Of a DNA stretch of 64,000 bases, positions 35,339-43,861 are shown one piece after another (the first letter of the stretch is position 1; every line of letters begins with the position of its first letter). Source of the stretch: Stenotrophomonas sp. BIGb0135 (GTDB taxonomy: Bacteria > Pseudomonadota > Gammaproteobacteria > Xanthomonadales > Xanthomonadaceae); contig NZ_JANUDX010000001.1 of assembly GCF_024810105.1 (NCBI RefSeq), forward strand, positions 62,001 to 126,000, written 5' to 3'. Made by a program: the position numbers and the translations under genes. Below the pieces are notes generated by a model, which had not been told where the DNA came from, searched no databases, and saw only the letters and a list, made by a program, of their open reading frames with translations.

Positions 35339-37471
35339 CTACCGGCGGCTGGCGCTGCCGGTATAGCCGGCCGCCACCTCCACCCGCGGCCGCGGGTGGT
35401 CGTGCAGTTGCATGAAGCGCTGTGCGTCCACCGGGCGGCCCAGCAGGTAGCCCTGCAGGTAGTCGCAGCCCAGCCGCTCCAGGTAGGCGCGCTGCCCGGC
35501 GGTTTCCACGCCTTCGGCCACGATGTCCATGTCCAGCGCGTGGCCCAGGGCGACGATCGCCGAGACGATCACCACGTCTTCGGAGCTGTTTTCCAGGTCG
35601 CGCACGAACGCGTGGTCGATCTTGATCTCGGTGGCGGGCAGGCGCTTGAGGTACAGCAGGCTGGAATAGCCGGTGCCGAAATCATCGATGGAGATGCCCA
35701 CGCCCAGGCTGGCCATCGCCTGCAACAGCCTGAGGCTGGCATCGGTGTCGCGCATCACCGTGCTTTCGGTGATCTCCAGCACCAGCCGCCGTGGCTCCAG
35801 GCGATGGGTCTGCAGGACCTGGCGCACCTCCTGCAGCAGGTGGGGGGAGCTGAACTGGATCGGCGAGAGGTTCACCGACACCGTCCAGCTGTCATGCCCG
35901 GCGTCCTGCCACTGGCGCAGCTGGCGGCAGGCCTCGTCCAGCGCCCAGCGGCCGATCTCGTTGATCACGCCGCTGCGTTCGGCCAGGCGGATGAAGCGGT
36001 CCGGCGGAATCAGGCCCTGCTGCGGATGGTGCCAGCGGATCAGCGCTTCGGCACCGCTGACGCCCTGTCCGGCGACGCGGATCTTTGGCTGGTAATGCAG
36101 GAACAACTGCTCGGTGCCGATGGCGCGGCGCAGGTCGGCCAGGAGCTGGAACTGCTGCTCGGCGCTGTCGTTCATCCAGTCGGCGAACACCGCGTAGGCG
36201 TTGCGGCCGGCCTCCTTGGCCTGGTACATCGCCGCGTCGGCGAAGGCCATCAACTGGCGCTCGCTGGCGGCGTGGTCGGGGCAGATCGCGATGCCGACGC
36301 TGGCGGTGACCTGCAGGTCGTGGTCGGGCAGCAACGGGCCGCCGCCGATCGCCTGCAGGATGCGGCTGGCCAGGGTGGCGATGTCCTCGTCGTTGTCGAT
36401 GCGCACCACCAGCACGAACTCGTCGCCACCCAACCGGGCCAGCACGTCGGACGGGCGCAGCAGGTGCCGGGTGCGCTCGGCGACCGCCACCAGCAGCGCA
36501 TCGCCGGTCTGGTGGCCGTAGGCGTCGTTGACCTGCTTGAAGCCGTCCAGGTCCATGAACATCACCGCGAACCGGCTGCCGCGCTGCTCCGCTTCGGCCA
36601 GCGCGTTCTCGATGCGCTGTTGCAGCAGCAGGCGGTTGGGCAGGCGGGTCAGCGGGTCGTGCAGGGCAGCCTGGGTCAGTTCCTGCTGCGCATCGTCCAG
36701 CGAACTGCGCAGGATGTCGTTGCGGATGCGCAGCAGCTGCGCCTGCATGCGCTGGTCCAGCCAGGACACGATCAACACCACGGCCAGGATCGCGGTGGTC
36801 AACACCAGCACGATCGCCGCCAGCCACTGGGTCTGCAGCCCGTCACCCGCCGCCGCCCCGCAGATGCTGCCGGCCTGGAAGCGGGCGGCGGCCATGCCGG
36901 TGTAGTGCATGCCCACGATGGCCGAGCCCAGCAGCACCGCCGGCAGCAGCCGGTGGCGCAGGCGGCGTTGGCTGAGGCGCAGGCGGAAGGCCACGAACAG
37001 CGCGCTCCAGGATGCGGCGAACGCGATCAGCAGCGAAACCGCCAGCCACGCCGGGTCGTACTCGATACCCGGCTGCATGCGCATCGCCGCCATGCCCAGG
37101 TAGTGCATCGAGGCGATGCCGCTGCCCATCAGCAGCGCGCCCAGCGCCAGGCGGGTGTGCGGCAGGGTGGGGCGCGACACCAGCCACAACGCGAAGATGG
37201 AGGAGGCCAGGGCGGCCAGCAGCGAGATCGCGGTCCAGGCCAGGTCGTAGCCCAGGGGGATCGGCAGGCGGAAGGCGAGCATGCCGATGAAGTGCATCGA
37301 CCAGATGCCCAGCCCCATCGCGCAGCCACCGCCGAGCAGCCACACCAGGCTCAGCCGCGTGCTGGGCGCGGTGGTGATGCGATTGGCCATGTCCAGCGCC
37401 GTGAACGAGGCGAGCATGGCGACCAGCAGCGAAACCACGACCAACCACGGTGTGTAGCTGCCGTCGAGCAT
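35339..37471 (-). CDS. MHYT-GGDEF-EAL c-di-GMP turnover protein
   Basis: 710 residues. The N-terminal seven-TM MHYT sensor (1-250) has three copper- or gas-sensing-type motifs: SMHFIGML, SMHYLGMAA and GMHYTGMAA. The GGDEF domain (about 275-435) keeps RLGGDEFVLV and an RPSD inhibitory site five residues before it. The EAL domain (about 450-700) keeps AEALIRWHHP, NLSPIQF, ITESTVMRD and DDFGTGYSS. Both catalytic sites look intact, so synthase and phosphodiesterase activities are both possible. It sits between flhB and fliR, linking c-di-GMP to motility, with two PilZ proteins as possible readers. Confidence 0.9.
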   Translation of the reverse strand: MLDGSYTPWLVVVSLLVAMLASFTALDMANRITTAPSTRLSLVWLLGGGCAMGLGIWSMHFIGMLAFRLPIPLGYDLAWTAISLLAALASSIFALWLVSRPTLPHTRLALGALLMGSGIASMHYLGMAAMRMQPGIEYDPAWLAVSLLIAFAASWSALFVAFRLRLSQRRLRHRLLPAVLLGSAIVGMHYTGMAAARFQAGSICGAAAGDGLQTQWLAAIVLVLTTAILAVVLIVSWLDQRMQAQLLRIRNDILRSSLDDAQQELTQAALHDPLTRLPNRLLLQQRIENALAEAEQRGSRFAVMFMDLDGFKQVNDAYGHQTGDALLVAVAERTRHLLRPSDVLARLGGDEFVLVVRIDNDEDIATLASRILQAIGGGPLLPDHDLQVTASVGIAICPDHAASERQLMAFADAAMYQAKEAGRNAYAVFADWMNDSAEQQFQLLADLRRAIGTEQLFLHYQPKIRVAGQGVSGAEALIRWHHPQQGLIPPDRFIRLAERSGVINEIGRWALDEACRQLRQWQDAGHDSWTVSVNLSPIQFSSPHLLQEVRQVLQTHRLEPRRLVLEITESTVMRDTDASLRLLQAMASLGVGISIDDFGTGYSSLLYLKRLPATEIKIDHAFVRDLENSSEDVVIVSAIVALGHALDMDIVAEGVETAGQRAYLERLGCDYLQGYLLGRPVDAQRFMQLHDHPRPRVEVAAGYTGSASRR

Positions 37472-37649
37472 CGATGACTCTCCTTGGTCAGCACATCTGC
37501 AATGGCGTTATGGCATGCAGGCCGCGCGTGCCTTTCCCCGGCGTGCGCGGCTCCCGGCCCGGCAACCGCGGGCGGTAGCGACAGCCTACCGCCAACGATG
37601 GGGGGGATCGCAAGTGTCGCGACGCATTATTTCGTGAGGGCTGCGTGAA

Positions 37650-38441
37650 TCAATGGGTCACGCCGTCGGCGGCCTGGAAGGCGGCATCGAACAGGCGCTG
37701 CACCGGCGGTCCCATTTCCCCGGCCAGCACGGTGAGCAGGAACAGGCCCAGCAGCAGCGCCACCGGCAGGCCGAGCTGGATCGGGTTCAACGCCGGCGCC
37801 GCGCGTGCCAGCACGCCGAAGGCCAGGTTGATCGCCAGCATCGCCACGGTGAGCGGCAGCGCCAGCCCCAGCGCGCCACGGAATACCTGCAGGGCAAACG
37901 TCGGCGCGGCGCTCAGGAACGCGTTGATGTCGGGCAGGGAGGTGCCGATCGGCACGGCCTTGTAACTGTCCATCAGCAGCGAAATCAACGCGAGGTGGCC
38001 ATTGCTGGTGAAGAACAGCAGGCCGAACAGCAGGTAGAACCACTGTCCGATCACGCCGGAACTGCCGCCGCGCAGCGGGTCGCTCATCTGTGCGAAGGCC
38101 AGGCCGGTGCCCTGGGCGACCAGCTCGCCGGCCATCGCGCCGGCCTCGAATACCAGCCGCAGCAGGAAGCCGATCGACACGCCGATGGCCAGTTCGCGGG
38201 CAATGCTCAACACGGTGGCCGCATCGAAGCCGGACCAGGCCGGCACCGGCGGCAGCATCGGCGACAGCGCCACGGCCAGCGCGCCGGCCAGGACCACGCG
38301 TACCCGCGAGGGCACCGCGCGGGTCCCGATCAATGGCATGGCCATGATCATCGCGCCGATGCGCAGCATGGTCCACAGGATGGTGCCGATCATGCCGAAG
38401 GCCTGCAGGCCGTCGGTCGCCATCTGGGTGGCCGAATCCAT
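37650..38441 (-). CDS. fliR: Flagellar export protein FliR
   Basis: 263 residues with about six TM segments (for example LWTMLRIGAMIMAMPLIG, GQWFYLLFGLLFFTSNGHLA). It forms the gate core with FliP and FliQ. The ATG at 38441 lies 5 nt after fliQ. It is the last gene of the fliLMNOPQR run. Confidence 0.93.
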   Translation of the reverse strand: MDSATQMATDGLQAFGMIGTILWTMLRIGAMIMAMPLIGTRAVPSRVRVVLAGALAVALSPMLPPVPAWSGFDAATVLSIARELAIGVSIGFLLRLVFEAGAMAGELVAQGTGLAFAQMSDPLRGGSSGVIGQWFYLLFGLLFFTSNGHLALISLLMDSYKAVPIGTSLPDINAFLSAAPTFALQVFRGALGLALPLTVAMLAINLAFGVLARAAPALNPIQLGLPVALLLGLFLLTVLAGEMGPPVQRLFDAAFQAADGVTH

Positions 38442-38446
38442 CGTGG

Positions 38447-38716
38447 CTACCCGATCAGGTGGGGAATGCGCTGGAACAGCAGCGTGGTGTACTCCACCAG
38501 ATGGCCGATCAGCAGGCTGCCGAGCGCGAACAACACTGCGGTCAAGGCCGCGGCCTTGGCGACGAAGGCGATGGTGGGCTCGTTGAGCTGGGTGGCGGCC
38601 TGCACCACGCCGACCACCACGCCCACGATGAGCACGGTGAGCAGCAACGGGCCGGCCACCCACAGCACCACGATCAGCCCACCGCGCAGTTCGGTGAGGG
38701 CGAGTTCGGGGGTCAT
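38447..38716 (-). CDS. fliQ: Flagellar export protein FliQ
   Basis: 89 residues with two TM helices (LIVVLWVAGPLLLTVLIVGV; LTAVLFALGSLLIGHLVEY) and the conserved VQAATQLNEPTIAFVAK between them. It lies 1 nt after fliP. Confidence 0.94.
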   Translation of the reverse strand: MTPELALTELRGGLIVVLWVAGPLLLTVLIVGVVVGVVQAATQLNEPTIAFVAKAAALTAVLFALGSLLIGHLVEYTTLLFQRIPHLIG

Positions 38717-38717
38717 G

Positions 38718-39503
38718 TCACTGCACCGCGTTGAAGCTGGCGGCCAGCGTGCCCACCACCAGCACCCAGCCGTCGACGAGCACGAACAGCAGGATCTTGA
38801 ACGGTGCCGAGACCAGCATCGGCGACAGCATCATCATGCCCATCGACATCAGCACGCTGGCCACGACCAGGTCGATGATCACGAACGGGATGAAGATCAG
38901 GAAGCCGATTTCAAAGGCGGTCTTCAGCTCGCTGGTGACGAACGAGGCCACGAGCACCGGGAACGGGATCGCGTCCGGCCCGGAGTAGGTGCCGTGCCCG
39001 GCCATGCCGGCGAAGGTCATCAGGTCGGTCTCGCGGATCTGGGCCAGCATGAAGGCACGCAGCGGCGCGGTGGTGAGCGTCCAGGCGGTCTGGAAGTCGA
39101 TCTCGCCATTGAGGTAGGGCGCCATGCCGGTACCCCAGGCCTTCTGCCACACCGGCAGCATCACCATCGCGGTGAGGAACAGGGCCAGGCCGAGCAGTAC
39201 CTGGTTGGACGGGGTCTGGCCGGTGCCAAGCGCCTGGCGCAGCAGGCCCAGCACGATGATGATGCGGGTGAAGGCGGTCAGCACCAGCAGCATCGACGGG
39301 ATCAGGGTGATCGCGGTCATCAGCAGCAGGGTCTGCAGCGGCAGGCTGACCGCCTGGCCGCCGATCTTGCCGACATTCACGTCCGGCAGCGACGGCGTGC
39401 CGGGCAGGCCGGGGGCGGCCATCGCCAGCGCGGGCAGGGCGCACAGCAGCAGGAGCAGCAGCAACGGCAGGTAACGGGTCCAGGAGGCGTTCGGGCCACG
39501 CAT
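38718..39503 (-). CDS. fliP: Flagellar export protein FliP
   Basis: 261 residues. A cleavable N-terminal signal (LPLLLLLLLCALPALAMA), then ALLLMTAITLIPSMLLVLTA-type TM segments and the FliP signatures RIIIVLGLLRQALGTGQTPS and FLIFIPFVIIDLVVASVLMS. FliP pentamers form the export channel with FliQ and FliR. Confidence 0.95.
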   Translation of the reverse strand: MRGPNASWTRYLPLLLLLLLCALPALAMAAPGLPGTPSLPDVNVGKIGGQAVSLPLQTLLLMTAITLIPSMLLVLTAFTRIIIVLGLLRQALGTGQTPSNQVLLGLALFLTAMVMLPVWQKAWGTGMAPYLNGEIDFQTAWTLTTAPLRAFMLAQIRETDLMTFAGMAGHGTYSGPDAIPFPVLVASFVTSELKTAFEIGFLIFIPFVIIDLVVASVLMSMGMMMLSPMLVSAPFKILLFVLVDGWVLVVGTLAASFNAVQ

Positions 39504-39505
39504 GA

Positions 39506-39907
39506 TCAGGGTTCCTTGCGCAGCCGCTGTTGCAGCAGCTGGGCGAAATTCGGGAGATGTTTGAAGTCGGGCAGGCGCGCCGGGGCCGGCGTCGGCAGCG
39601 GTTCGGGCAGGTGGTGCAGGGTGTTGATGCCGCCGGCGGTCACGCCCAGCAGCAGCTGCTCACCGTTGACTTCCACCACCACCACGCGCTCCTTGGCGCC
39701 CACGTTGAGGCTGGCCACCACGCGCATGCCCTCGGCCGGGCGGAAGCCGCTGCCGGGCATGCGCTTGAGCAGCCAGCCCAGGCCGACGATCAGGGCCAGC
39801 ACCGCCAGCAGCGCCAGCACCGCACCGAACATGCTCGGTGCGGCGGCCGCGTGCTGGCCGACCTTGGTCGCCGGGGTGCCGGCGGCGATGAGCAGCGATG
39901 CGATCAA
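39506..39907 (-). CDS. fliO: Flagellar assembly protein FliO
   Basis: 133 residues with one TM helix (about 27-46, FGAVLALLAVLALIVGLGWL), a small beta domain (RVVASLNVGAKERVVVVEVN, QLLLGVTAGGINTLHHL) and a basic tail. FliO helps assemble the FliP ring. The start appears to be TTG at 39907, overlapping the fliN stop as TTGA; no ATG or GTG lies upstream of the TM helix apart from one just before it. Confidence 0.88.
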   Translation of the reverse strand: MIASLLIAAGTPATKVGQHAAAAPSMFGAVLALLAVLALIVGLGWLLKRMPGSGFRPAEGMRVVASLNVGAKERVVVVEVNGEQLLLGVTAGGINTLHHLPEPLPTPAPARLPDFKHLPNFAQLLQQRLRKEP

Positions 39908-40242
39908 CGCAGTCTCCGGATCCGTTCGCTGGGGCTGACCACGTCGGTCAGGCGCACGCCGAAGCGATCGTTGATGACCACTACTTCGCCATGTGCGATC
40001 AGGGTGCCGTTGACGAACACGTCCAGCGACTCGCCGGCGCCGCGTTCCAGTTCCACCACCGAGCCCTGGTTGAGCTGCAGCAGGTTGCGGATCGGCAGGC
40101 GGGCGCGGCCCACTTCCAGCGACAGGGTCACCGGCACATCCAGGATCACATCCAGGTTGAGCTCGTCGCCGACGGTGGTGTCGTCGGACTGCAGCTGGGT
40201 GAACTGCGCCGGGGCCGGTTCGTTGGTGTCGATATCGTTCAT
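39904..40242 (-). CDS. fliN: Flagellar switch protein FliN
   Basis: 112 residues. A disordered N-terminus precedes the SpoA domain (about 30-105): LDVILDVPVTLSLEVGRARL, NQGSVVELERGAGESLDVFV and FGVRLTDVVSPSERI. With FliM and FliG it forms the C-ring. ATGA couples it to fliM. Confidence 0.95.
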   Translation of the reverse strand: MNDIDTNEPAPAQFTQLQSDDTTVGDELNLDVILDVPVTLSLEVGRARLPIRNLLQLNQGSVVELERGAGESLDVFVNGTLIAHGEVVVINDRFGVRLTDVVSPSERIRRLR

Positions 40243-41246
40243 TGCGGGTCTTCCTGCAGTACGGGAACGCGCGGGCGGGTGCCCGGGGGATGGGTGGCGG
40301 TGATCTTCACCGCGTTGAAGCCGTTGGCGACGCCGAACTCACCGGTGAACACCGGCACGTTCTCCACGCACACCGGCACCTGCTTGGGCAGTTCGATGGG
40401 CAGCACGTCGCCGATCTTCAGCCGGGTCAGGTCGCGCAGGCTCATGCGCTTGGTGGCCAGCACGCTGGACAGGGTGACTTCGGCCACGTTGAGCTGTTCG
40501 CGCAGCATCACGCCCCAGCTGGCATCGCGGTCGTTGCGGTCGCTCTGGATGCCGGCATCGAGCAGCTCGCGGATCGGTTCGAGCATCGAATAGGGCAGGG
40601 TGACGTGGATATCGCCGCCACCGCCGTCCAGTTCGACATGCAGGCGGCAGACCACCACGTACTCGCGCGGCGTCACGATGTTGGCGAAGTGCGGGTTGAT
40701 TTCCGAATTGATGTATTCCAGCTCGACATCCATCACCGGCGCCCAGGCTTCGCGCAGGTCGGCGAAGGTCTGCTTGAGCAGCAGCTGGATGACCCGCATT
40801 TCCGTGGCGGTGAACTCGCGGCCTTCGATGCGGGTCGGGTAGCGCCCGTCGCCGCCGAAGAAGTTGTCCACGATCGCGAACACCAGGGTCGGCTCGAACA
40901 CGATCAGCCCGGTGCCGCGAAGCGGCTTGAAGCGGATCAGGTTGAGGTTGGTGGGCACGTACAGCGAGTGCATGTAGTCGTTGAACTTGATCAGCTCGAT
41001 GCCACGCACCGACAGCTCGGCCGAGCGCCGGATCAGGTTGAACAGGCCGATCCGCCACAACCGGGCGAAGCGCTCGTTGACCATTTCCAGGGTCGGCATG
41101 CGCCCACGGATGATCCGGTCCTGGCTGGCGAAGTCATAGCTGCGCGCCTCGCCGGGCGTGGCGGCATCCACCTCGGTTTCGACCGCACCCGAATCCACGC
41201 CGTGCAACAGCGCATCGATTTCGTCCTGGGAAAGCAGGTCATTCAT
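40239..41246 (-). CDS. fliM: Flagellar switch protein FliM
   Basis: 335 residues. The N-terminal CheY-binding peptide LLSQDEIDALLHGV (4-17) is present. The CheC-like middle domain has NERFARLWRIGLFNLIRR and the C-terminal SpoA domain has IGDVLPIELPKQVPVCVENV. The ATG lies 9 nt after fliL. Confidence 0.96.
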   Translation of the reverse strand: MNDLLSQDEIDALLHGVDSGAVETEVDAATPGEARSYDFASQDRIIRGRMPTLEMVNERFARLWRIGLFNLIRRSAELSVRGIELIKFNDYMHSLYVPTNLNLIRFKPLRGTGLIVFEPTLVFAIVDNFFGGDGRYPTRIEGREFTATEMRVIQLLLKQTFADLREAWAPVMDVELEYINSEINPHFANIVTPREYVVVCRLHVELDGGGGDIHVTLPYSMLEPIRELLDAGIQSDRNDRDASWGVMLREQLNVAEVTLSSVLATKRMSLRDLTRLKIGDVLPIELPKQVPVCVENVPVFTGEFGVANGFNAVKITATHPPGTRPRVPVLQEDPQ

Positions 41247-41255
41247 GGCAGGCCC

Positions 41256-41789
41256 TTACTGGGTGACGAAGCTGGTGAACAGCAGTTCGTCGGCGCCCGG
41301 CTTGCCGGTCTCGGCCTTGAGCAGCTTCTGCACCTCGGCGAGCGAGTCGGCCTGCAGGCGTTCCTTGCCGGCGCGGTCGGCGATCTGGTTCGGCTCGACC
41401 TGCGAGAACAGCATCAGCAGCTTGGCGCGGATGGCCGGGGCGTGCAGCTTGATCGCCTCCATCGCAACCGGGTCGCGGGTCATCAGCTGCACTTCGACCT
41501 GCAGGTAGCGCGGGCCGTCGAGGCTGCTGTTGAGGTTGACCACGAACGGCGGCTCCAGCCCGAAGTACTGCGCCGGGGCCGGCACCGCCTTGCTGGCGGT
41601 CGGCTTGGCGTCCTTGCTGTCGTGCTGGGAAGACGAGGCGAAATACCACGCGCCGCCACCGGCGGCACCGGCGGCCAGGACCGCCACCAGGGCAGTGATC
41701 AACAACGGACTACGCGGCTTGGCGGCCTTGTCCTTGTCGGCGGATTTCTTGGTTTTGTCGGCGGCTGCGGCCACGAGGGGAAGCTCCAT
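41256..41789 (-). CDS. fliL: Flagellar basal-body-associated protein FliL
   Basis: 177 residues with one TM helix (about 29-50, LLITALVAVLAAGAAGGGAWYF) and the stomatin-like periplasmic FliL domain (FVVNLNSSLDGPRYLQVEVQ, FTSFVTQ end). It supports the stator. The ATG at 41789 is given, but a GTG at 41774 has GGAG 8 nt upstream. The sigma-54 promoter at 41810-41825 would start transcription inside the ATG's ribosome site, so the GTG may be the true start. Confidence 0.9.
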   Translation of the reverse strand: MELPLVAAAADKTKKSADKDKAAKPRSPLLITALVAVLAAGAAGGGAWYFASSSQHDSKDAKPTASKAVPAPAQYFGLEPPFVVNLNSSLDGPRYLQVEVQLMTRDPVAMEAIKLHAPAIRAKLLMLFSQVEPNQIADRAGKERLQADSLAEVQKLLKAETGKPGADELLFTSFVTQ

Positions 41790-41809
41790 TGGATTGCTTC
41801 CTGGCTACA

Positions 41810-41825
41810 TGCAAAGCCCGTGCCT
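41810..41825 (-). promoter_or_regulatory. Sigma-54 promoter for fliLMNOPQR
   Basis: AGGCACG, 4 nt, TTTGCA-type element on the - strand (AGGCACGGGCTTTGCA, 41825 to 41810), one base from consensus. The predicted start is near 41799. Confidence 0.8.
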
Positions 41826-41921
41826 GAATGCCGGGGCCGCAGCGCGTCGGGTTTCTGGCGGCGCGGCGACAGCGTGTCGCCAGGCCACGCGTGGCCAAGG
41901 CCGCACAGACCCACCCAACGC

Positions 41922-42175
41922 GTAGAGCCACGCCATGCGTGGCTGAGGCCGTACCGACCACCCAACCGTAGCGCCACGCCATGCGTGGCTGGGCCGCACC
42001 GACCACCCAACCGTAGAGCCACGCCATGCGTGGCTGAGGCCGTACCGACCACCCAACCGTAGAGCCACGCCATGCGTGGCTGGCCCGCACCGACCACCCA
42101 ACCGTAGAGCCACGCCATGCGTGGCTGAGCCCGTACCGACCATCCAACCGTAGCGCCACGCCATGCGTGGCTGAG
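41922..42175 (-). repeat. SMAG array: 6 direct 45-46-bp units
   Basis: GTAG heads at 41922, 41968, 42013, 42059, 42104 and 42150, all in one direction on the + strand, with alternating 46- and 45-bp spacing. Each unit is GTAG(A/C)GCCACGCCATGCGTG plus GCT followed by a 22-nt linker ending CCAACC. The array fills the fliK-fliL gap (41826-42239) upstream of the sigma-54 promoter. No gene is seen in the gap. Confidence 0.9.
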
Positions 42176-42239
42176 GCCCATACCGACCCCATCCAGCACC
42201 GCAAGGCCCCGGCCAACGCCCGGCACCCCGCGGTGGCGC

Positions 42240-43400
42240 TTACGCGTACGCGTCCACCAACCCACGCTGGCGCATCAACTGCGCCGGCGACACGGTGATG
42301 TCGGCCAACGCCGGTTCCCCGTCGCCGCCGCCCGCGCCCGATTGACCGCCGCCCGCCGTGCCATCCTGCGCGGTGTGCTGGTGGCCGACATCGGCGTTGC
42401 CGAGCTGGAACCCCTGCTCGCCAAGCATTTCACGCAGGCGCGGCAGGCTGGTTTCCAGCGCGTGCCGGACCTCGGCATGCGCACTGCTGAAACTGGCGTG
42501 GACCTTGTCGCCGTCGATCTGCAGGCGCACTTCCACCTGGCCCAGGTCGTGCGGGGTGACCCGGATCACCGCGTGCCCGATCTTCTGGTCGGCCAGCCAG
42601 CCGATCCTCGCGCTCATGGCATCGCCGAAATCATCCGCACCCACGTCCGGGGTGGCGGTCGGGCTGCCGCTGAAAACCGGGCTGGCCGTACTGCCCTTGA
42701 GCTCGGCGGCTGCATGCAGGGCGTGCAGCAGCGGCGCCTGCGGCGCGTCGCCGCCGTCGCTGCTGGCGATGGCATCGGTGACCGCCTTGAGCAGCTGGCT
42801 GTCGTCGGCACCCTCGGCATCGGCCGGCAGCACGATCGCGGCGGGCGCTGCGGCCGAGGCGGTCGCGCCCGTTGCCCCCGCAACGGGAAGCGCGGGTGCG
42901 GCCGCCGTCGGCGTGGCTGCGGCGGCGGCCAGCAGCGGGTCGGTGGCCGCGCCGGTGGCGCCGGGAGCCGGCGCGGGCGCTGCGGCGGCCGGCGGTGCCG
43001 CCGGCGCCAGCCCGATCAGGGCGAGGCCGGCCAGGCCGAGCGGTGGCCATGGCGCGGCCTCGGCGTCCTCGGCCGGCGCCTCGCCGGGCTTGGCCGGGGT
43101 CGCTGGCGTGGCGGCAGTCGCCTCGCTGCCGGCGTCGATGGTGTCATCGCTGGCCGGGCGCTTGCCCGGCTCACCGGGATTGGCGGCGTCTGCGTCGGGC
43201 GCCGGTGCGCCCTTCGAGTCCGGCGTGCCCGACCTGCCGGCGCGTTGTCCCGCGGGCTTTGCCACGCTGTTGGCGTCGCCCTTGAGCATCGCGTCAAAGT
43301 CCCGGCGGTCGCCAGTGGCGGCGCTGTCGGGACGCGGGCTGGCGCCGGTGGCCGTGGCGGTACCGGTGGCGGCGGCGCTGCCGAGCAGTGCGGGGGGCAT
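42240..43400 (-). CDS. fliK: Flagellar hook-length control protein FliK
   Basis: 386 residues. The long N-terminus is Ala/Pro/Gly-rich and disordered, as ruler proteins are. The C-terminal Flg_hook domain (about 260-350) reads HAVIRVTPHDLGQVEVRLQI, SSAHAEVRHALETSLPRLRE and MLGEQGFQLGNADV. The ATG at 43400 overlaps the fliJ stop (TGATG); a GTG one codon earlier is possible. It ends the fliEFGHIJK run. Confidence 0.9.
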   Translation of the reverse strand: MPPALLGSAAATGTATATGASPRPDSAATGDRRDFDAMLKGDANSVAKPAGQRAGRSGTPDSKGAPAPDADAANPGEPGKRPASDDTIDAGSEATAATPATPAKPGEAPAEDAEAAPWPPLGLAGLALIGLAPAAPPAAAAPAPAPGATGAATDPLLAAAAATPTAAAPALPVAGATGATASAAAPAAIVLPADAEGADDSQLLKAVTDAIASSDGGDAPQAPLLHALHAAAELKGSTASPVFSGSPTATPDVGADDFGDAMSARIGWLADQKIGHAVIRVTPHDLGQVEVRLQIDGDKVHASFSSAHAEVRHALETSLPRLREMLGEQGFQLGNADVGHQHTAQDGTAGGGQSGAGGGDGEPALADITVSPAQLMRQRGLVDAYA

Positions 43401-43858
43401 CACGCGATACCTCCGGTGTCGCTGTCGTCGCGTTGCGCCTGGCGGCTACGGCGCGCGCCCAGGTCATCCATCTCGCGCTGGTCGCGGCGGTCGGTGACCA
43501 CCTTCTCTTGGGCACGGTAACTGGCGGCCAGCTGTTCCAGCACGGCCTTGTCGCGGCTGGCCAGGATCAGGCGCGCGCGTTCGGCCTCGACCTTTTCACG
43601 GTTGCTGTTCACGGTCTGGCTCTGCTGGGCCACCGCGCTGTCCAGGCGGTCCAGGAACGCGCGCCGGTTGAGCAGCTGCGCCGGGCTGGTCGCGGCCATC
43701 TGCGCGTTTGCATACTCTTCGGCGTAGCGGCGCAGTTCGTCCAGCCGCGACAGGTGGGTGTCGAGCGTGCGCTGGCGTTCGGCCAGGTCGCGCGCCACCT
43801 CGTCTTCGTGGTCCTGGGCCCGCTTGAGCAGGGGATCGAAACGCTTGGACTGGATCAT
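43400..43858 (-). CDS. fliJ: Flagellar export chaperone FliJ
   Basis: 152 residues, almost all charged alpha-helix able to form an antiparallel coiled coil (DHEDEVARDLAERQRTLDTH, YRAQEKVVTDRRDQREMDDL). FliJ acts as the stalk of the FliI ATPase. It lies 3 nt after fliI and overlaps fliK by 1 nt. Confidence 0.85.
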   Translation of the reverse strand: MIQSKRFDPLLKRAQDHEDEVARDLAERQRTLDTHLSRLDELRRYAEEYANAQMAATSPAQLLNRRAFLDRLDSAVAQQSQTVNSNREKVEAERARLILASRDKAVLEQLAASYRAQEKVVTDRRDQREMDDLGARRSRQAQRDDSDTGGIA

Positions 43859-43861
43859 GGC

